This document shows positions 1-11,671 of a stretch of DNA of 64,000 nucleotides, in pieces. Every line of letters starts with the position of its first letter. The first letter of the stretch is position 1. The position numbers and the translations under genes are program-made. The notes under the pieces are model-generated. The model was not told the origin of the DNA and did no database searches. It saw only the letters and a program-made list of their open reading frames with translations. The DNA comes from Mesorhizobium australicum WSM2073 (GTDB lineage Bacteria; Pseudomonadota; Alphaproteobacteria; Rhizobiales; Rhizobiaceae). Location of the stretch: contig NC_019973.1 of the NCBI RefSeq assembly GCF_000230995.2, positions 4,106,001 to 4,170,000 of the forward strand, given 5' to 3'.

Positions 1-2711
<2,711 letters not shown>

Positions 2712-2718
<7 letters not shown>

Positions 2719-3455
2719 CGCCTGATCAACCCGACCAGCTTGCCTTGTACCTTGACCCTGTCCGGCCCGAAAATGCGCGTTTCGTAGGCTGGATTGGCGG
2801 CCTCGAGCGCGATCGAAGCGCCTTTGCGGCGGAACCGCTTCAGTGTCGCTTCCTCTTCGTCGACCAGTGCCACGATAATTTCGCCCGGGCTTGCCGTGTC
2901 GGCATTGCGGATAATGACCGTGTCTCCATCGAAGATACCAGCCTCGATCATCGAGTCGCCCTTGACCTCCAACGCATAGTGCTCGCCGCCCATGATCATG
3001 TCCGGCGGCACCGAGATCGAATGCGTCTGATGCTGGATGGCATCGATCGGCACACCGGCGGCGATACGGCCCATGACCGGGATGGACACGGCTGAAACCG
3101 CGTCGTCGTCGTTGCCGGCCGCGGGCAGGCGCGAAGGCGCAGCGGCCGGCCTGATCTGGCGTCCGAGACTGCCTTGGCCAAGGCTGCCTTGGATGACGCT
3201 TGGCGAGAACTTCTTTGCCGCATTGAGGCCCGGCGCGATCGAGTCCGGCAGCCGCAGCACTTCCAGCGCGCGCGCCCGATTGGGTAGCCGGCGAATGAAG
3301 CCGCGCTCCTCCAGGGCCGTGATCAGGCGATGGATCCCCGACTTGGAGGCAAGATCGAGTGCTTCCTTCATCTCGTCGAAGGAAGGCGGTATCCCGCTTT
3401 CCTTGAGCCGTTCGTGGATGAACATCAGCAGTTCATGTTGCTTGCGTGTCAGCAT
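2712..3455 (-). CDS. lexA: LexA, SOS-response transcriptional repressor
   Basis: A 247-residue repressor. The N-terminal winged helix ([20 protein letters not shown], residues 1-20, to about 65) is the LexA DNA-binding domain. A long Pro/Ala linker follows, then the self-cleaving peptidase domain with the Ala133-Gly134 scissile bond (RIAAGVP), catalytic Ser168 in GDSM and Lys206 in EATLKRF. All key residues are present, so RecA-stimulated cleavage is expected. An in-frame upstream extension to 3521 exists, but the family start is MLTRKQ at 3453-3455. An alphaproteobacterial LexA box lies 72 bases upstream, implying autoregulation. The linker is longer than in E. coli LexA (202 residues), as is usual in rhizobia. 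Confidence 0.97.
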
Positions 3456-3865
3456 GGCGGCCCCCAAGACATTGAACGAAAGGTTGAACCAGAATCGAAA
3501 AAACAAACCCAGAACAAACACTATCTGTTCCAGTTGTGTTCTGCAACCGTTTAAAGTTTAATGAATTTGTTAAGGGGTCTGAAGTTTTTTGCCCGCGACG
3601 GCGGGCGGCAACCAGTCCTTTCCGCCGTCGGCAGGCGCATTGAAATCGTTTTGGTTAATGGCCTGTGGCCCATCCGCCGACGAGGCTTTGGCATCAGTTA
3701 GTTGGAAGGCTTCTCCTCGGAGGGACGTATAATTCGCGGAGCCATTATTCGCGGAACGAAACGAAACCAAAATGCCAACGATTGGTAGCTTCGGGCGGCC
3801 ATGGATCGGGGCGTTCGGCGCACTCCGGCCAGCGCGTTCGAATAGGCGTCGCGGAAGCGCTGAAG
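3456..3865. other. Intergenic region between lexA and the GntR gene
   Basis: This 410-base stretch holds the lexA promoter and LexA box near its left end. The rest (about 3560-3865) shows no gene with convincing codon use or a ribosome-binding site. A 66-codon minus-strand reading frame (3570-3770) has no family resemblance. It is the left border of the tryptophan-catabolic insertion between lexA and moeA, but no direct repeat or integrase marks the junction. Confidence 0.5.
3527..3541. promoter_or_regulatory. LexA operator (alphaproteobacterial SOS box)
   Basis: The sequence GTTCCAGTTGTGTTC is a perfect GTTC-N7-GTTC direct repeat, the LexA recognition motif of Rhizobiales and Rhodobacterales. 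It lies 72 bases upstream of the lexA ATG. A weaker second element, GAAC-N7-GAAA at 3486-3500, sits closer to the gene on the opposite strand. Together they suggest that LexA represses its own gene. Confidence 0.85.
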
Positions 3866-4639
3866 TTATCCCGAACCCGCCTTCAAGCTGCCGGCGCGAG
3901 CGGCGTATCTGGTAGCGCCGCTGTCTTCGCTGTGGACATAGACGTGCAGTGTGTAGCCGATATGCGCCGTCATCAGCGCCTTGGCCCGCTCGACGTCACG
4001 GTCGAGCGCCGCTTCCATGATCGCGGTATGGTGTTCGATCGCAATCGCTTCGCGTAGCGCTTCGATTGCCTCTTCATAGCCATCCTTGAGGCCGGCCGCG
4101 GCCCGCAGTGTCGGCGCCAGACCAAGGAAGCGATGATGCCGGCGCAGCTGATCCGAGATCGTCGAGCGGAACCGCAACAGCCAGTCGCATGTGGCGGCGC
4201 TCAGCAGCGCCGCATGGAAAGCCTCGTGGTTCTCGTCCCATCTGTCGACGGCCGCGTCCGAGGGATCGTCGACCGCCGTCTTGCAACGCGAGAGCCGGTA
4301 GTGGGCGGTGACCACGGCATCCTCCCACTCCCTGCCGCCTTTTTCCATCGATTCGAGGAACAGGGGTATCTCGACCACCATCCTGGCGCGTGCCAGATCC
4401 TCCAGCTCGGCCCGCGACACCGGAGCCACGGCAAAACCACGATTGCTGATCGCGGTGACCAGGCGTTCGGCCTCGAGCCGCGACAGGGCTTCGCGCAACG
4501 GTGTCCAGCCGACGCCATAGGTGCCGCGCAGCGCACTCAGTTTGAGCGGGGCGCCGGGCATGAGGCGCGTGGTCAGGATGTCGCGCCGCAACAGCTGATA
4601 GGCGGCTTCCGTTTTTGTGGAACTCGTTTCATTCAGCAT
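3866..4639 (-). CDS. GntR-family (FCD-type) transcriptional regulator
   Basis: A 257-residue regulator starting MLNETSSTKTEAAYQLLRRD. Residues about 10-75 form a GntR winged helix-turn-helix (TPLREALSRLEAERLV is the typical recognition segment). Residues about 85-230 form the all-helical FCD ligand-binding domain, with Asp and His residues (ENHEAFHAALL, DQLRRHH) that usually bind a metal and a carboxylic acid. It is divergent from the TrpX-like ABC operon, and two AT-rich palindromic sites lie in the shared promoter region. By position it probably controls tryptophan or kynurenine uptake and breakdown; the effector is inferred, not seen. The ATG at 4637-4639 was chosen because the FadR/FCD family starts just ahead of the helix-turn-helix. 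Confidence 0.88.
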   Translation of the reverse strand: MLNETSSTKTEAAYQLLRRDILTTRLMPGAPLKLSALRGTYGVGWTPLREALSRLEAERLVTAISNRGFAVAPVSRAELEDLARARMVVEIPLFLESMEKGGREWEDAVVTAHYRLSRCKTAVDDPSDAAVDRWDENHEAFHAALLSAATCDWLLRFRSTISDQLRRHHRFLGLAPTLRAAAGLKDGYEEAIEALREAIAIEHHTAIMEAALDRDVERAKALMTAHIGYTLHVYVHSEDSGATRYAARAGSLKAGSG

Positions 4640-4665
4640 GGTGATCAATCCGTCGTCTGGCGAAA

Positions 4666-4706
4666 AGTATATATGATAGTGCGTCACAGCAACAATTATA
4701 TATAAT
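4666..4706. promoter_or_regulatory. Paired AT-rich palindromes, candidate GntR operators
   Basis: Two related 12-mers lie in the divergent promoter region: AGTATATATGAT at 4666-4677 and the perfect palindrome ATTATATATAAT at 4695-4706. They match at 10 of 12 positions and are 29 bases apart, close to three helical turns. Short T/A palindromes between divergent genes are typical binding sites of FCD-type GntR proteins. Assignment to the neighbouring regulator is inference. Confidence 0.5.
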
Positions 4707-4789
4707 GTTTGACACAGACCAGCGGACTCACCATGATCGCCGTAGTAGCCGCGTTTCCAAGCGGCCCTGATCAAATCTGGGAGGAAATG

Positions 4790-5776
4790 ATGTTGAAGTC
4801 GAAATCCGCTTGGTTGTCGGGCTTGGCCCTGGCAGGCGCATTGATGGTCAGTGCCGGCAGTGCCGCGGCCGATCAGATCCGTATCGGCATTGCCAATTTC
4901 GGCGAGCATCCGCAATTGAACGCCGCCATAGCCGGCTTCAAGAAGGCGCTGACGGATAACGGCTTCGTCGAGGGCAAGGACGTCGTCTACACGGAGAGCC
5001 ACACCAATTTCGATGCGTCGCTGGTGCCGCAGATGATCGCCAAGCTGCAGGCCGAGCAGCCCAAGCTGATCTACACCATCACCACGCCGGTCTCACAGAT
5101 CGCCAAGAAAGCGCTCGCCGGTTCCGGCATTCCGATCGTTTTTGCCGCGGTCACCGATCCGGTGGCGGCCAAGCTGGTGCCGTCATGGGACGCCGGAGAC
5201 GAAGGCATGACCGGCGCCAGCGATCTGCAGGACGTCGCCGCGGTGATGGCCTTCACCAAGAAGCTGCTGCCGAACGCCAAGCGCTTCGGCGTGCCTTATA
5301 ATCCCGGTGAGGCCAATGACGTTGCCTTGGTCGAAAAGATCAAGGCGGCGGCACCGGCCGCCGGTTTCGAGGTGGTGGAGGTCGGCATCGACAACGTCAA
5401 TGACATCCAGCAACGCATCGCTTCGCTCGCCGGCAAGGCCGACGTGATCTACGGCCCGGCCTCGAACCTGATCCAGCCGGCGATCGCCGCTGTCTCCGCG
5501 GCCGCCCGCCAGGCCGGTATCCCGGTCGTCAACTCCGATGACAGTGCGGTCCGTAACGGCACCGTGCCGGCGAGCTTCGCGGTCAATTACACGCAGGTCG
5601 GCGTCAACGCCGGCAACATCGCCGCCGAGATCCTCAAGGGCAAGGATCCCAAGACGATCGCGCCGTCGCGCCCGGCCTACAAGGACCACATGGCAACGAT
5701 CTCGCGCAAGGCGATGGCCGCGTTCGGCATCGAGATACCGGCTTCAATGGCCGATTGCGGCTGCATCGTCGACTAA
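4790..5776 (+). CDS. TrpX-like ABC transporter substrate-binding protein
   Basis: A 328-residue periplasmic protein with a Sec signal peptide (MLKSKSAWLSGLALAGALMV, cleavage after SAAA near residue 27) and a PF04392-type binding fold (RIGIANFGEHPQLNAAIAGF, ESHTNFDASLVPQMIAKL, NSDDSAVRNGTVPASFAVNY). This family includes TrpX, the binding protein of tryptophan importers. GGGAGG at 4779-4784 supports a start at the ATG at 4790 (4787 is an adjacent alternative). It heads an operon with an ATPase and a permease and is followed by kynureninase, so tryptophan or kynurenine is the likely cargo. The specificity is inferred from the neighbours. Confidence 0.85.
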   Translation: MLKSKSAWLSGLALAGALMVSAGSAAADQIRIGIANFGEHPQLNAAIAGFKKALTDNGFVEGKDVVYTESHTNFDASLVPQMIAKLQAEQPKLIYTITTPVSQIAKKALAGSGIPIVFAAVTDPVAAKLVPSWDAGDEGMTGASDLQDVAAVMAFTKKLLPNAKRFGVPYNPGEANDVALVEKIKAAAPAAGFEVVEVGIDNVNDIQQRIASLAGKADVIYGPASNLIQPAIAAVSAAARQAGIPVVNSDDSAVRNGTVPASFAVNYTQVGVNAGNIAAEILKGKDPKTIAPSRPAYKDHMATISRKAMAAFGIEIPASMADCGCIVD

Positions 5777-5834
5777 CATCGGAACTGCCGGGGTGACGGC
5801 GTCGGCGCCGCTATCCCGAGGTCAGGGAGGAACG

Positions 5835-6614
5835 ATGCTGGAGATTCGATCCGCGCGCAAAGTGTTCTACAAGGGCCAGGCCGACGAGAAGGTCGCGCTG
5901 GACGGTCTCAGCCTGTCCTTGGCCACCGGAGAGTTCGGCATCGTCATCGGCTCCAACGGGGCCGGCAAGAGCAGCATGCTCAACGCCATTTCCGGCGCCC
6001 TGATCCTCGATTCCGGCCAGATCCTGATCAACGGCGCCGACGTGACTGCAATGCCGGTGCACAAGCGCGCCGCGAAACTGGCGCGCGTGTTCCAGGACCC
6101 GATGCGCGGCACCGCCGCCAGCATGACGGTTGCGGAAAACATGCTGCTGGCCGATTTGCGTAGCCAAAAGCGCACCTTGCGCCCGGGGCTGAACACCACC
6201 CGGCTTGCGTCCTACAGGGAACGACTGTCGATACTGGGTCTCGGTTTGGAAAATCGTCTCGACACGCGCGTCGACCTGCTCTCGGGCGGGCAGCGGCAAT
6301 CCTTGTCGCTGATCATGGCGGTCGGCGGATCGCCGGACTTGCTGCTGCTCGACGAGCATACCGCGGCCCTCGACCCGCGCACGGCCGAAATCGTCATGCA
6401 AGCGACCGTGCGCGCCGTCAACGCGCTGAAACTGACGACTTTGATGGTGACCCACAACATGCAACACGCCGTCGATTATGGCAGCCGGGTGATCATGCTC
6501 GATGCGGGCCGGGTGCTCCTGGAAGTCGCCGGGCAGGAGAAGGCGAGGGTCACGGTTATTGATCTGATCGGCCATTTCTCGGTCAAGACCGATCGCATGT
6601 TGCTGGCGAGCTGA
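5835..6614 (+). CDS. ABC transporter ATP-binding protein (TrpZ-like)
   Basis: A 259-residue ATPase with Walker A GSNGAGKSS (39-47), the signature LSGGQRQSL, Walker B LLLLDEHTAALD and the switch histidine in VTHNM. It would power import through the permease encoded 6 bases downstream. A strong AGGGAGG ribosome-binding site precedes the ATG. The length is short for an ABC ATPase, as in the branched-chain/TrpYZ type. It belongs to the 4790-7543 transporter operon. Confidence 0.92.
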   Translation: MLEIRSARKVFYKGQADEKVALDGLSLSLATGEFGIVIGSNGAGKSSMLNAISGALILDSGQILINGADVTAMPVHKRAAKLARVFQDPMRGTAASMTVAENMLLADLRSQKRTLRPGLNTTRLASYRERLSILGLGLENRLDTRVDLLSGGQRQSLSLIMAVGGSPDLLLLDEHTAALDPRTAEIVMQATVRAVNALKLTTLMVTHNMQHAVDYGSRVIMLDAGRVLLEVAGQEKARVTVIDLIGHFSVKTDRMLLAS

Positions 6615-6619
6615 TCATC

Positions 6620-7543
6620 ATGGATTTTGTTGGGGACGTTCTCACCAGCTTCGTCGCGATCATGCCGGTCACCCTGGCGCAAAGCCTGATCCTGGCCTTT
6701 GTCGTGCTCGGGATCATGATCCCGTTTCGCATGCTGAATTTTCCCGATCTCACCAGCGAAGGCGCTTTTCCGCTGGGCGGCTGCGTCTGCGGCGTTCTCC
6801 TTGCCGCCGGCGCATCGCCGCTGATGGGCGTTGCTGCCGCCCTTGTCGCTGGCTTCGCGGCGGGCTGCTGCACCGCCTTCATCCATCTGCGCTTCCGCAT
6901 CCACACGCTGCTTGCGGGCATCCTGATGATGACGATGCTCTACAGCATCAACCTTCGCATTATGGGCAAGTCCAACCTGTCCGTCTTCGGTTCGCCCTCG
7001 GTGTTCGACTGGGTGCCGTTCGCGCGGCCGGGTTTCCCCGCCAGCAAGATTGTCGTCGCGGGTCTCCTCGCGCTTGCCGCCTTCATGCTGCTCTACATGT
7101 TCTTCAGGACCGAGAAGGGGACTGCCGTGCGCGCCGTGGGCGCCAATCCTGACATGGCCGAGGCGCAAGGCATCAATGTCTGGGCCGCGACCATAGGCGG
7201 TGTCGGGCTGGCCAGCGCTTTTTCGGCGTCAAGCGGTGCGCTGATGGTGCAGTCGCAAGGCTTCGCCGACGTCAATATGGGCCTGGGAATTCTCATCAAC
7301 GGCCTTGCCGCGCTGATGATCGGCGAAGCCGTCGTCGGCAAGCAGACGGTGTGGCGGCAATTGCTGGCGCCCTTCGCCGGCGCGATCATCTACTACCAGC
7401 TGGTGTCGTTCTGCCTTGCGGCCGGCATGCCGCCGCCTGACCTGAAGCTTGCCACGGGCCTGTTCGTACTGGCCATGCTTGCCTTGCCCAGCCTCAAGCG
7501 CAGCCGGGGTTCCGCACCGGTTCGCGAAGCGATTCGTGAGTAA
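6620..7543 (+). CDS. ABC transporter permease (TrpY-like)
   Basis: A 307-residue integral membrane protein with eight or nine hydrophobic helices and the BPD_transp_2 layout of branched-chain amino-acid permeases (NFPDLTSEGAFPLGG near the N-terminus, VGANPDMAEAQGINV in the cytoplasmic coupling loop). It forms the channel for the preceding ATPase and binding protein. It starts 6 bases after the ATPase stop and ends 44 bases before the preferred kynU start, so all four genes are probably one transcript. Confidence 0.9.
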   Translation: MDFVGDVLTSFVAIMPVTLAQSLILAFVVLGIMIPFRMLNFPDLTSEGAFPLGGCVCGVLLAAGASPLMGVAAALVAGFAAGCCTAFIHLRFRIHTLLAGILMMTMLYSINLRIMGKSNLSVFGSPSVFDWVPFARPGFPASKIVVAGLLALAAFMLLYMFFRTEKGTAVRAVGANPDMAEAQGINVWAATIGGVGLASAFSASSGALMVQSQGFADVNMGLGILINGLAALMIGEAVVGKQTVWRQLLAPFAGAIIYYQLVSFCLAAGMPPPDLKLATGLFVLAMLALPSLKRSRGSAPVREAIRE

Positions 7544-7587
7544 CCGGCGTGAATGACCAAGGCGTGAATAACCAGGGAATGTCACAA

Positions 7588-8838
7588 ATGATGCCTGCAA
7601 CGCTCGATCTCGCAGCCGTCGAAGCCATGGATGCGGCGGACCCGCTGCGTGCCATCCGCGACCGGTTCATCTTGCCGGAAGGCGTGATCTATCTCGACGG
7701 CAATTCACTCGGCGCCGCGGCACCCGCCGTCTTCGACGAGCTGCGGAAAGCCGCGACCCAGGAGTGGGCACAGGATCTGATCCGTGCCTGGAACACCGCC
7801 GGCTGGTTCGACATGCCGGTCGCGCTCGGCGACCAACTGGGGCGGCTGATCGGCGCGGCGGCCGGCCAGACGGTGGTCTGCGATACGACCTCGATCAACA
7901 TCTACAAGGTGCTGCATGCCGCACTCGGCATGCGGCCGGACCGCTCGGTCATCGTCGCCGAGGGAGACAGCTTTCCAACCGATCTCTACATGGCCGAAGG
8001 CGTGGCCTCGACGCGCCCCGGCACGGTGTTGCGCCTTGAGGGCGTTGATGCGCCGACCATTGAGGAGCTGATCGACGAGCGCGTTGCGGTCATCCTGGTC
8101 AACCACGTCAACTACAAGTCCGGCCAGCTGCGCGACATGGCGGCACTGACATGCAAGGCCCATCAGGTCGGAGCGCTGATCGTCTGGGATCTCTGCCACA
8201 CCGCCGGCGCGCTGCCTGTCGAGCTCGACAGCGCCAATGCCGATTTCGCCATCGGCTGCACCTACAAATATCTCAATGGCGGCCCGGGCGCGCCAGCCTT
8301 CATCTACGCCGCCGAGCGTCATCACGATAAAGTCCAGCAGCCGCTCAGCGGTTGGTGGGGCCATGCGCGGCCCTTCGCCTTCGAGCAGGGTTATGCGGCC
8401 GGCAGCGGTATCCGCCGGTTCCTGTGCGGCACGCAGCCGGTGTTATCGATGCGGGCGCTGAAGGGGGCGCTGGATATCTGGGACGATGTCGACATGGCGA
8501 CGGTGCGCAAGAAGAGCATCGCGCTCACCGACCTGTTCATCCAGCTCGTCGAGACCAGATGCGGCGCCTATGGCCTGGAGCTGGAAAGCCCGCGCGACGG
8601 CAATCAGCGTGGCAGCCAGGTGTCCTTCCTCCATCCCAACGGTTACCAGGTGATGCGGGCCTTGATCGAGCGCGGTGTGATCGGCGATTTCCGTGCGCCG
8701 TCGACGATCCGCTTCGGCTTCACCCCGCTGTATGTGGGCTACGCCGATGTATGGCAGGCGGTCGAGGTCCTGGAGGATATCCTGCGCACTGGCGCCTGGC
8801 AGGATGCACGCTTCGCGGTCAAGACGGCGGTGACCTGA
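7588..8838 (+). CDS. kynU: Kynureninase
   Basis: A PLP-dependent enzyme of about 416 residues that cleaves kynurenine to anthranilate and alanine. Family marks are PEGVIYLDGNSLG near the N-terminus, the PLP-contacting DTTSINIYKV, VNHVNYKSGQLRD, and the Schiff-base lysine in CTYKYLNGGPG (about residue 227). Starts at GTG 7549 and ATG 7579 are in frame; I chose ATG 7588 because AGGGA at 7574-7578 gives 9-base spacing. It is the last gene of the transporter operon and is convergent with kynA. It supplies the anthranilate that the downstream ligase would activate. Confidence 0.95.
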   Translation: MMPATLDLAAVEAMDAADPLRAIRDRFILPEGVIYLDGNSLGAAAPAVFDELRKAATQEWAQDLIRAWNTAGWFDMPVALGDQLGRLIGAAAGQTVVCDTTSINIYKVLHAALGMRPDRSVIVAEGDSFPTDLYMAEGVASTRPGTVLRLEGVDAPTIEELIDERVAVILVNHVNYKSGQLRDMAALTCKAHQVGALIVWDLCHTAGALPVELDSANADFAIGCTYKYLNGGPGAPAFIYAAERHHDKVQQPLSGWWGHARPFAFEQGYAAGSGIRRFLCGTQPVLSMRALKGALDIWDDVDMATVRKKSIALTDLFIQLVETRCGAYGLELESPRDGNQRGSQVSFLHPNGYQVMRALIERGVIGDFRAPSTIRFGFTPLYVGYADVWQAVEVLEDILRTGAWQDARFAVKTAVT

Positions 8839-8853
8839 AGCCGGCGCGAAGCC

Positions 8854-8893
8854 GGGAAAAATGTGACGCGGTTTCCCACAGGAATTGCGTCAG
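8854..8893. repeat. Rhizobial intergenic repeat between convergent kynU and kynA
   Basis: The stretch contains GGGAAA (8854-8859) and TTTCCC (8872-8877) as inverted arms, followed by GGAATTGCGTCAG. From memory it resembles a dispersed element common between Mesorhizobium genes. It sits exactly between two convergent stops and could form the 3' hairpin for both transcripts. No T-run follows the stem, so terminator function is uncertain. Confidence 0.45.
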
Positions 8894-8901
8894 ACGAGAG
8901 T

Positions 8902-9738
8902 TCAGAGCCGGGTGCGAACCGTCCACAGTTCCGGAAACAGGACGACCTCGAGCATCTTCTTGAGATAGGAGGCGCCCGACGTGCCGCCGGTGCCGCGCTT
9001 CAGGCCGATGATGCGCTCGACGGTGGTGACGTGGTTGAAGCGCCAGCGGCGGAAATAGTCCTCGAAGTCGACCAGCTTCTCGGCCAGTTCATAAAACATC
9101 CAGTAGCGCTGCGGATCGCGGTACACCGTCTGCCAGGCGACCAGGACTTCTTCGTTCCCGGTCCGCGTCTCGCGCCAATCCGTGCGCTTTGCGTCCACCC
9201 CGATGTCGAAGCCATTGCGGGCCAGAAGCAGCAGCGCTTCATCGTAGAGCGACGGCTCGGCCAGGATCGCCTCCAGCTTCTGGCTGAGGTCCGGCCGGTG
9301 CTTGTGCGGCCCGAGCATGGCGAGGTTGCGGTTACCGGCCATGAACTCGATGGCGCGATACTGCCAGGACTGGAAACCCGAGGACTGGCCGAGCGCGTCG
9401 CGGAACTCGGTGTATTCGCTGGGCGTCATCGTGCGCAGCACGTCCCAGGCATTGTTCAACTGCTCGAAAATGCGGGCGACACGCGACAGCATCTTAAAGC
9501 TCGGTTCGAGGCGGTCGGCACGGATCGAGCGGATCGCCGCGCCAATCTCGTGCAAAGCGAGTTTCATCCACAATTCCGATGTCTGGTGCTGGATGATGAA
9601 CAGCATTTCGTCATGCGCCGAGGACAGCGGCGTCTGGGCCTCCAGCACTTTCTCCAGGTGCAGATAGTCGCTGTAGGACATGCGCTCCTTGAACGACATC
9701 TCTGCGCCTTCAGAGGCCGGATCGTAAGGCTCGCTCAA
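8902..9738 (-). CDS. kynA: Tryptophan 2,3-dioxygenase
   Basis: A haem enzyme of 278 residues that opens the indole ring of L-tryptophan to N-formylkynurenine. Diagnostic segments are [25 protein letters not shown] (substrate-side His), and [17 protein letters not shown] with the axial haem histidine, followed by GTGGTSG, which binds the amino-acid carboxylate. A TTG start at 9738 is preferred because it overlaps the ligase stop by 4 bases and has GGAGAAG upstream; the ATG at 9699 would give a 265-residue protein starting [11 protein letters not shown]. It is translationally coupled to the anthranilate-CoA ligase gene. Confidence 0.95.
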   Translation of the reverse strand: MSEPYDPASEGAEMSFKERMSYSDYLHLEKVLEAQTPLSSAHDEMLFIIQHQTSELWMKLALHEIGAAIRSIRADRLEPSFKMLSRVARIFEQLNNAWDVLRTMTPSEYTEFRDALGQSSGFQSWQYRAIEFMAGNRNLAMLGPHKHRPDLSQKLEAILAEPSLYDEALLLLARNGFDIGVDAKRTDWRETRTGNEEVLVAWQTVYRDPQRYWMFYELAEKLVDFEDYFRRWRFNHVTTVERIIGLKRGTGGTSGASYLKKMLEVVLFPELWTVRTRL

Positions 9739-11360
9739 TTGATCTTCTCCGTGCGCAGCCGAAACCGCTGGATCTTGCCGGTCTGGGTCTTCGGCAGAGC
9801 GGCGATGAATTTGACCGATCGGGGATATTTGTAGGGCGCGATGGCTGCCTTGACGTGGTCCTGCAGGCGCTTGACGGTCATTGCGTCTGGCGGGACACCT
9901 TGCACCAGTACGACATGCGCCTCGACGATCTGGCCGCGCTCGCCATCCTCGGCACCGATGACCGCGCATTCGGCGACATCGGGATGCGACAGCAGCGCCG
10001 CCTCGACCTCGGGTCCGGCGATGTTGTAGCCGGCGCTGACAATCATGTCGTCGGAACGCGCGGCGAAGTGGAAGAAGCCGTCCTCATCCTGCGTGAAGGT
10101 ATCGCCGGTGAGGTTCCAGCCGTCGCGCACATAATCCTTCTGCCTGTCATCGGCCATGTAGCGGCAGCCGGTCGGCCCGCGCACCGCCAGCCGTCCGGTC
10201 TCGCCACGCGGCACCTCGCGCATCTCCTCGTCGACGATGCGCGCCTCGTAACCGCCCACCGGCTTGCCCGTCGAAGCGGGCTTCCTGTCGTCAAAGCGGT
10301 TGGAGATGAAGATGTGCAGCATTTCGGTGGCGCCGATGCCGTCAAGGATAGGCTTGCCGGTCTTTCGCGTCCACTCTTCGAAGACCGGGGCCGGCAAGGT
10401 CTCGCCGGCCGAGACGGCAACGCGCAATGATGAAAGATCGGCGCCTTCGTCCATGGCCTTCAGCATGGCCCGGTAGGCGGTCGGCGCGGTGAAGGAAATG
10501 GTCGCTTTGTAGGTCTCGATGATGTGGACCATGTTGGGTGGCGTCGCCTGTTCCAGAAGCGTTGCCGCCGCGCCGAAGCGCAGGGGGAAGATGGCAAGCC
10601 CGCCAAGGCCGAAAGTGAAGGCGAGCGGCGGCGAGCCGACGAAGATGTCGTCGGGCGTCACCTGCAGGACTTCACGGGCGTAGGCATCGGCGATGATCAG
10701 CAGGTCGCGGTGGAAATGCATCGTCGCCTTCGGCACGCCGGTCGTGCCCGAAGTGAAGCCGAGCAGGGCGACATCGTCGCGGCCGGTGCTGACGGCGGTG
10801 AAGGTAACCGGCTTGTCGAGGGCGGCGCGATCGAGCTCGGCGTCATGGTTGGCGGTGCCGTCGAAGCCGATCACCTGCTTCAGGAACGCGCTGTCCTTGG
10901 CGCAGGCGGTCATCTCGTCCATCAGCCTGGTGTCGCAGAGCGCGGTCGTGATCTCGGCCTTGTCGACGATCTTGGTGAGTTCACCGGCGCGCAACATCGG
11001 CATGGTGTTGACGACGACAGCACCGACCTTGGTGGCGGCCAGCCAGCAGGCGACCATTGCCGGGTTGTTGGCGGAGCGGATCAGCACCCGGTTGCCCGGC
11101 TCGACGCCGTAGTTCTCGACCAGCGCATGGGCGAGCCGGTTCGTCCAGTCGGACAGTTCCTTGTAGGTGCGGCGGCGGCCATTGCCGATCAGCGCGGTGT
11201 GGTCACCAAGGCCCTTCTCGACGAGCCTGTCGGTCAATTCGACACCGGCATTGAGGTGTTCTGGATAGTCGAAGCCGTCGAGCAGGAAGTCGGGCCATTG
11301 CTCGGGCGGCGGCAGATTATCGCGGGTGAACGTGTCGGTATGCGCTGAAGGCCCAAGCAT
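9735..11360 (-). CDS. 2-Aminobenzoate (anthranilate)-CoA ligase, AMP-forming
   Basis: An ANL-superfamily acyl-CoA synthetase of 541 residues. It shows the phosphate loop [15 protein letters not shown], the aromatic-acid pocket segment [29 protein letters not shown], and the C-terminal catalytic lysine in TGKIQRFRL (K529). The benzoate-CoA ligase subfamily and its place directly before kynA indicate anthranilate as substrate, giving anthraniloyl-CoA. It resembles the 2-aminobenzoate-CoA ligase of aerobic hybrid catabolism; PqsA of quinolone synthesis does the same reaction. ATG 11358-11360 was chosen; an open frame extends to 11810 but overlaps the divergent gene and has poor coding character. 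No 2-aminobenzoyl-CoA monooxygenase gene is in the window. Confidence 0.85.
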   Translation of the reverse strand: MLGPSAHTDTFTRDNLPPPEQWPDFLLDGFDYPEHLNAGVELTDRLVEKGLGDHTALIGNGRRRTYKELSDWTNRLAHALVENYGVEPGNRVLIRSANNPAMVACWLAATKVGAVVVNTMPMLRAGELTKIVDKAEITTALCDTRLMDEMTACAKDSAFLKQVIGFDGTANHDAELDRAALDKPVTFTAVSTGRDDVALLGFTSGTTGVPKATMHFHRDLLIIADAYAREVLQVTPDDIFVGSPPLAFTFGLGGLAIFPLRFGAAATLLEQATPPNMVHIIETYKATISFTAPTAYRAMLKAMDEGADLSSLRVAVSAGETLPAPVFEEWTRKTGKPILDGIGATEMLHIFISNRFDDRKPASTGKPVGGYEARIVDEEMREVPRGETGRLAVRGPTGCRYMADDRQKDYVRDGWNLTGDTFTQDEDGFFHFAARSDDMIVSAGYNIAGPEVEAALLSHPDVAECAVIGAEDGERGQIVEAHVVLVQGVPPDAMTVKRLQDHVKAAIAPYKYPRSVKFIAALPKTQTGKIQRFRLRTEKIN

Positions 11361-11671
11361 GTCGCCGCTGTCCCTGTCTGCCGCCTGCAGTGTGCGTGGC
11401 ACCTGGCCGGCGGCGGTGGATCTGAATTCCTGTCTCTCGCGGAAGGCTTCGTGCGGCCGGCTACACCCTTGTCGACATGTCACCGGAAACGTGACCATCG
11501 GCGGGTTCGGACGGCACAGCGGACCTCCCATTTTGTCGGCTGTTCCGAAGGCAGGATCGCACCAGTCGAAATTTGTTTCAAGCCTAAAATGTTTCACCCC
11601 AAAGCCTTGACGCACGGTATGGTGGCGGCCATTGCTAGCACTGAGACGACGCTGTTTCGGGGAGGGTGCCG
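11361..11671. other. Divergent promoter region, ligase/kynB
   Basis: This 311-base gap lies between two divergent genes of the same pathway and must hold both promoters. No convincing gene was found. Two direct GTTTCA copies lie around 11575-11605. The AT palindrome found near the GntR gene is not repeated here, so this pair may be controlled by another protein. Confidence 0.4.

Noticed and set aside
3591..3606. Hairpin GCCCGC-GACG-GCGGGC as a terminator
   Set aside because: The T-run precedes the stem on the plus strand and is an A-run after it on the minus strand, so it does not fit a terminator in either direction.
3570..3770. 66-codon minus-strand reading frame between lexA and the GntR gene
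   Set aside because: No ribosome-binding site, no recognisable family and no supporting neighbours.
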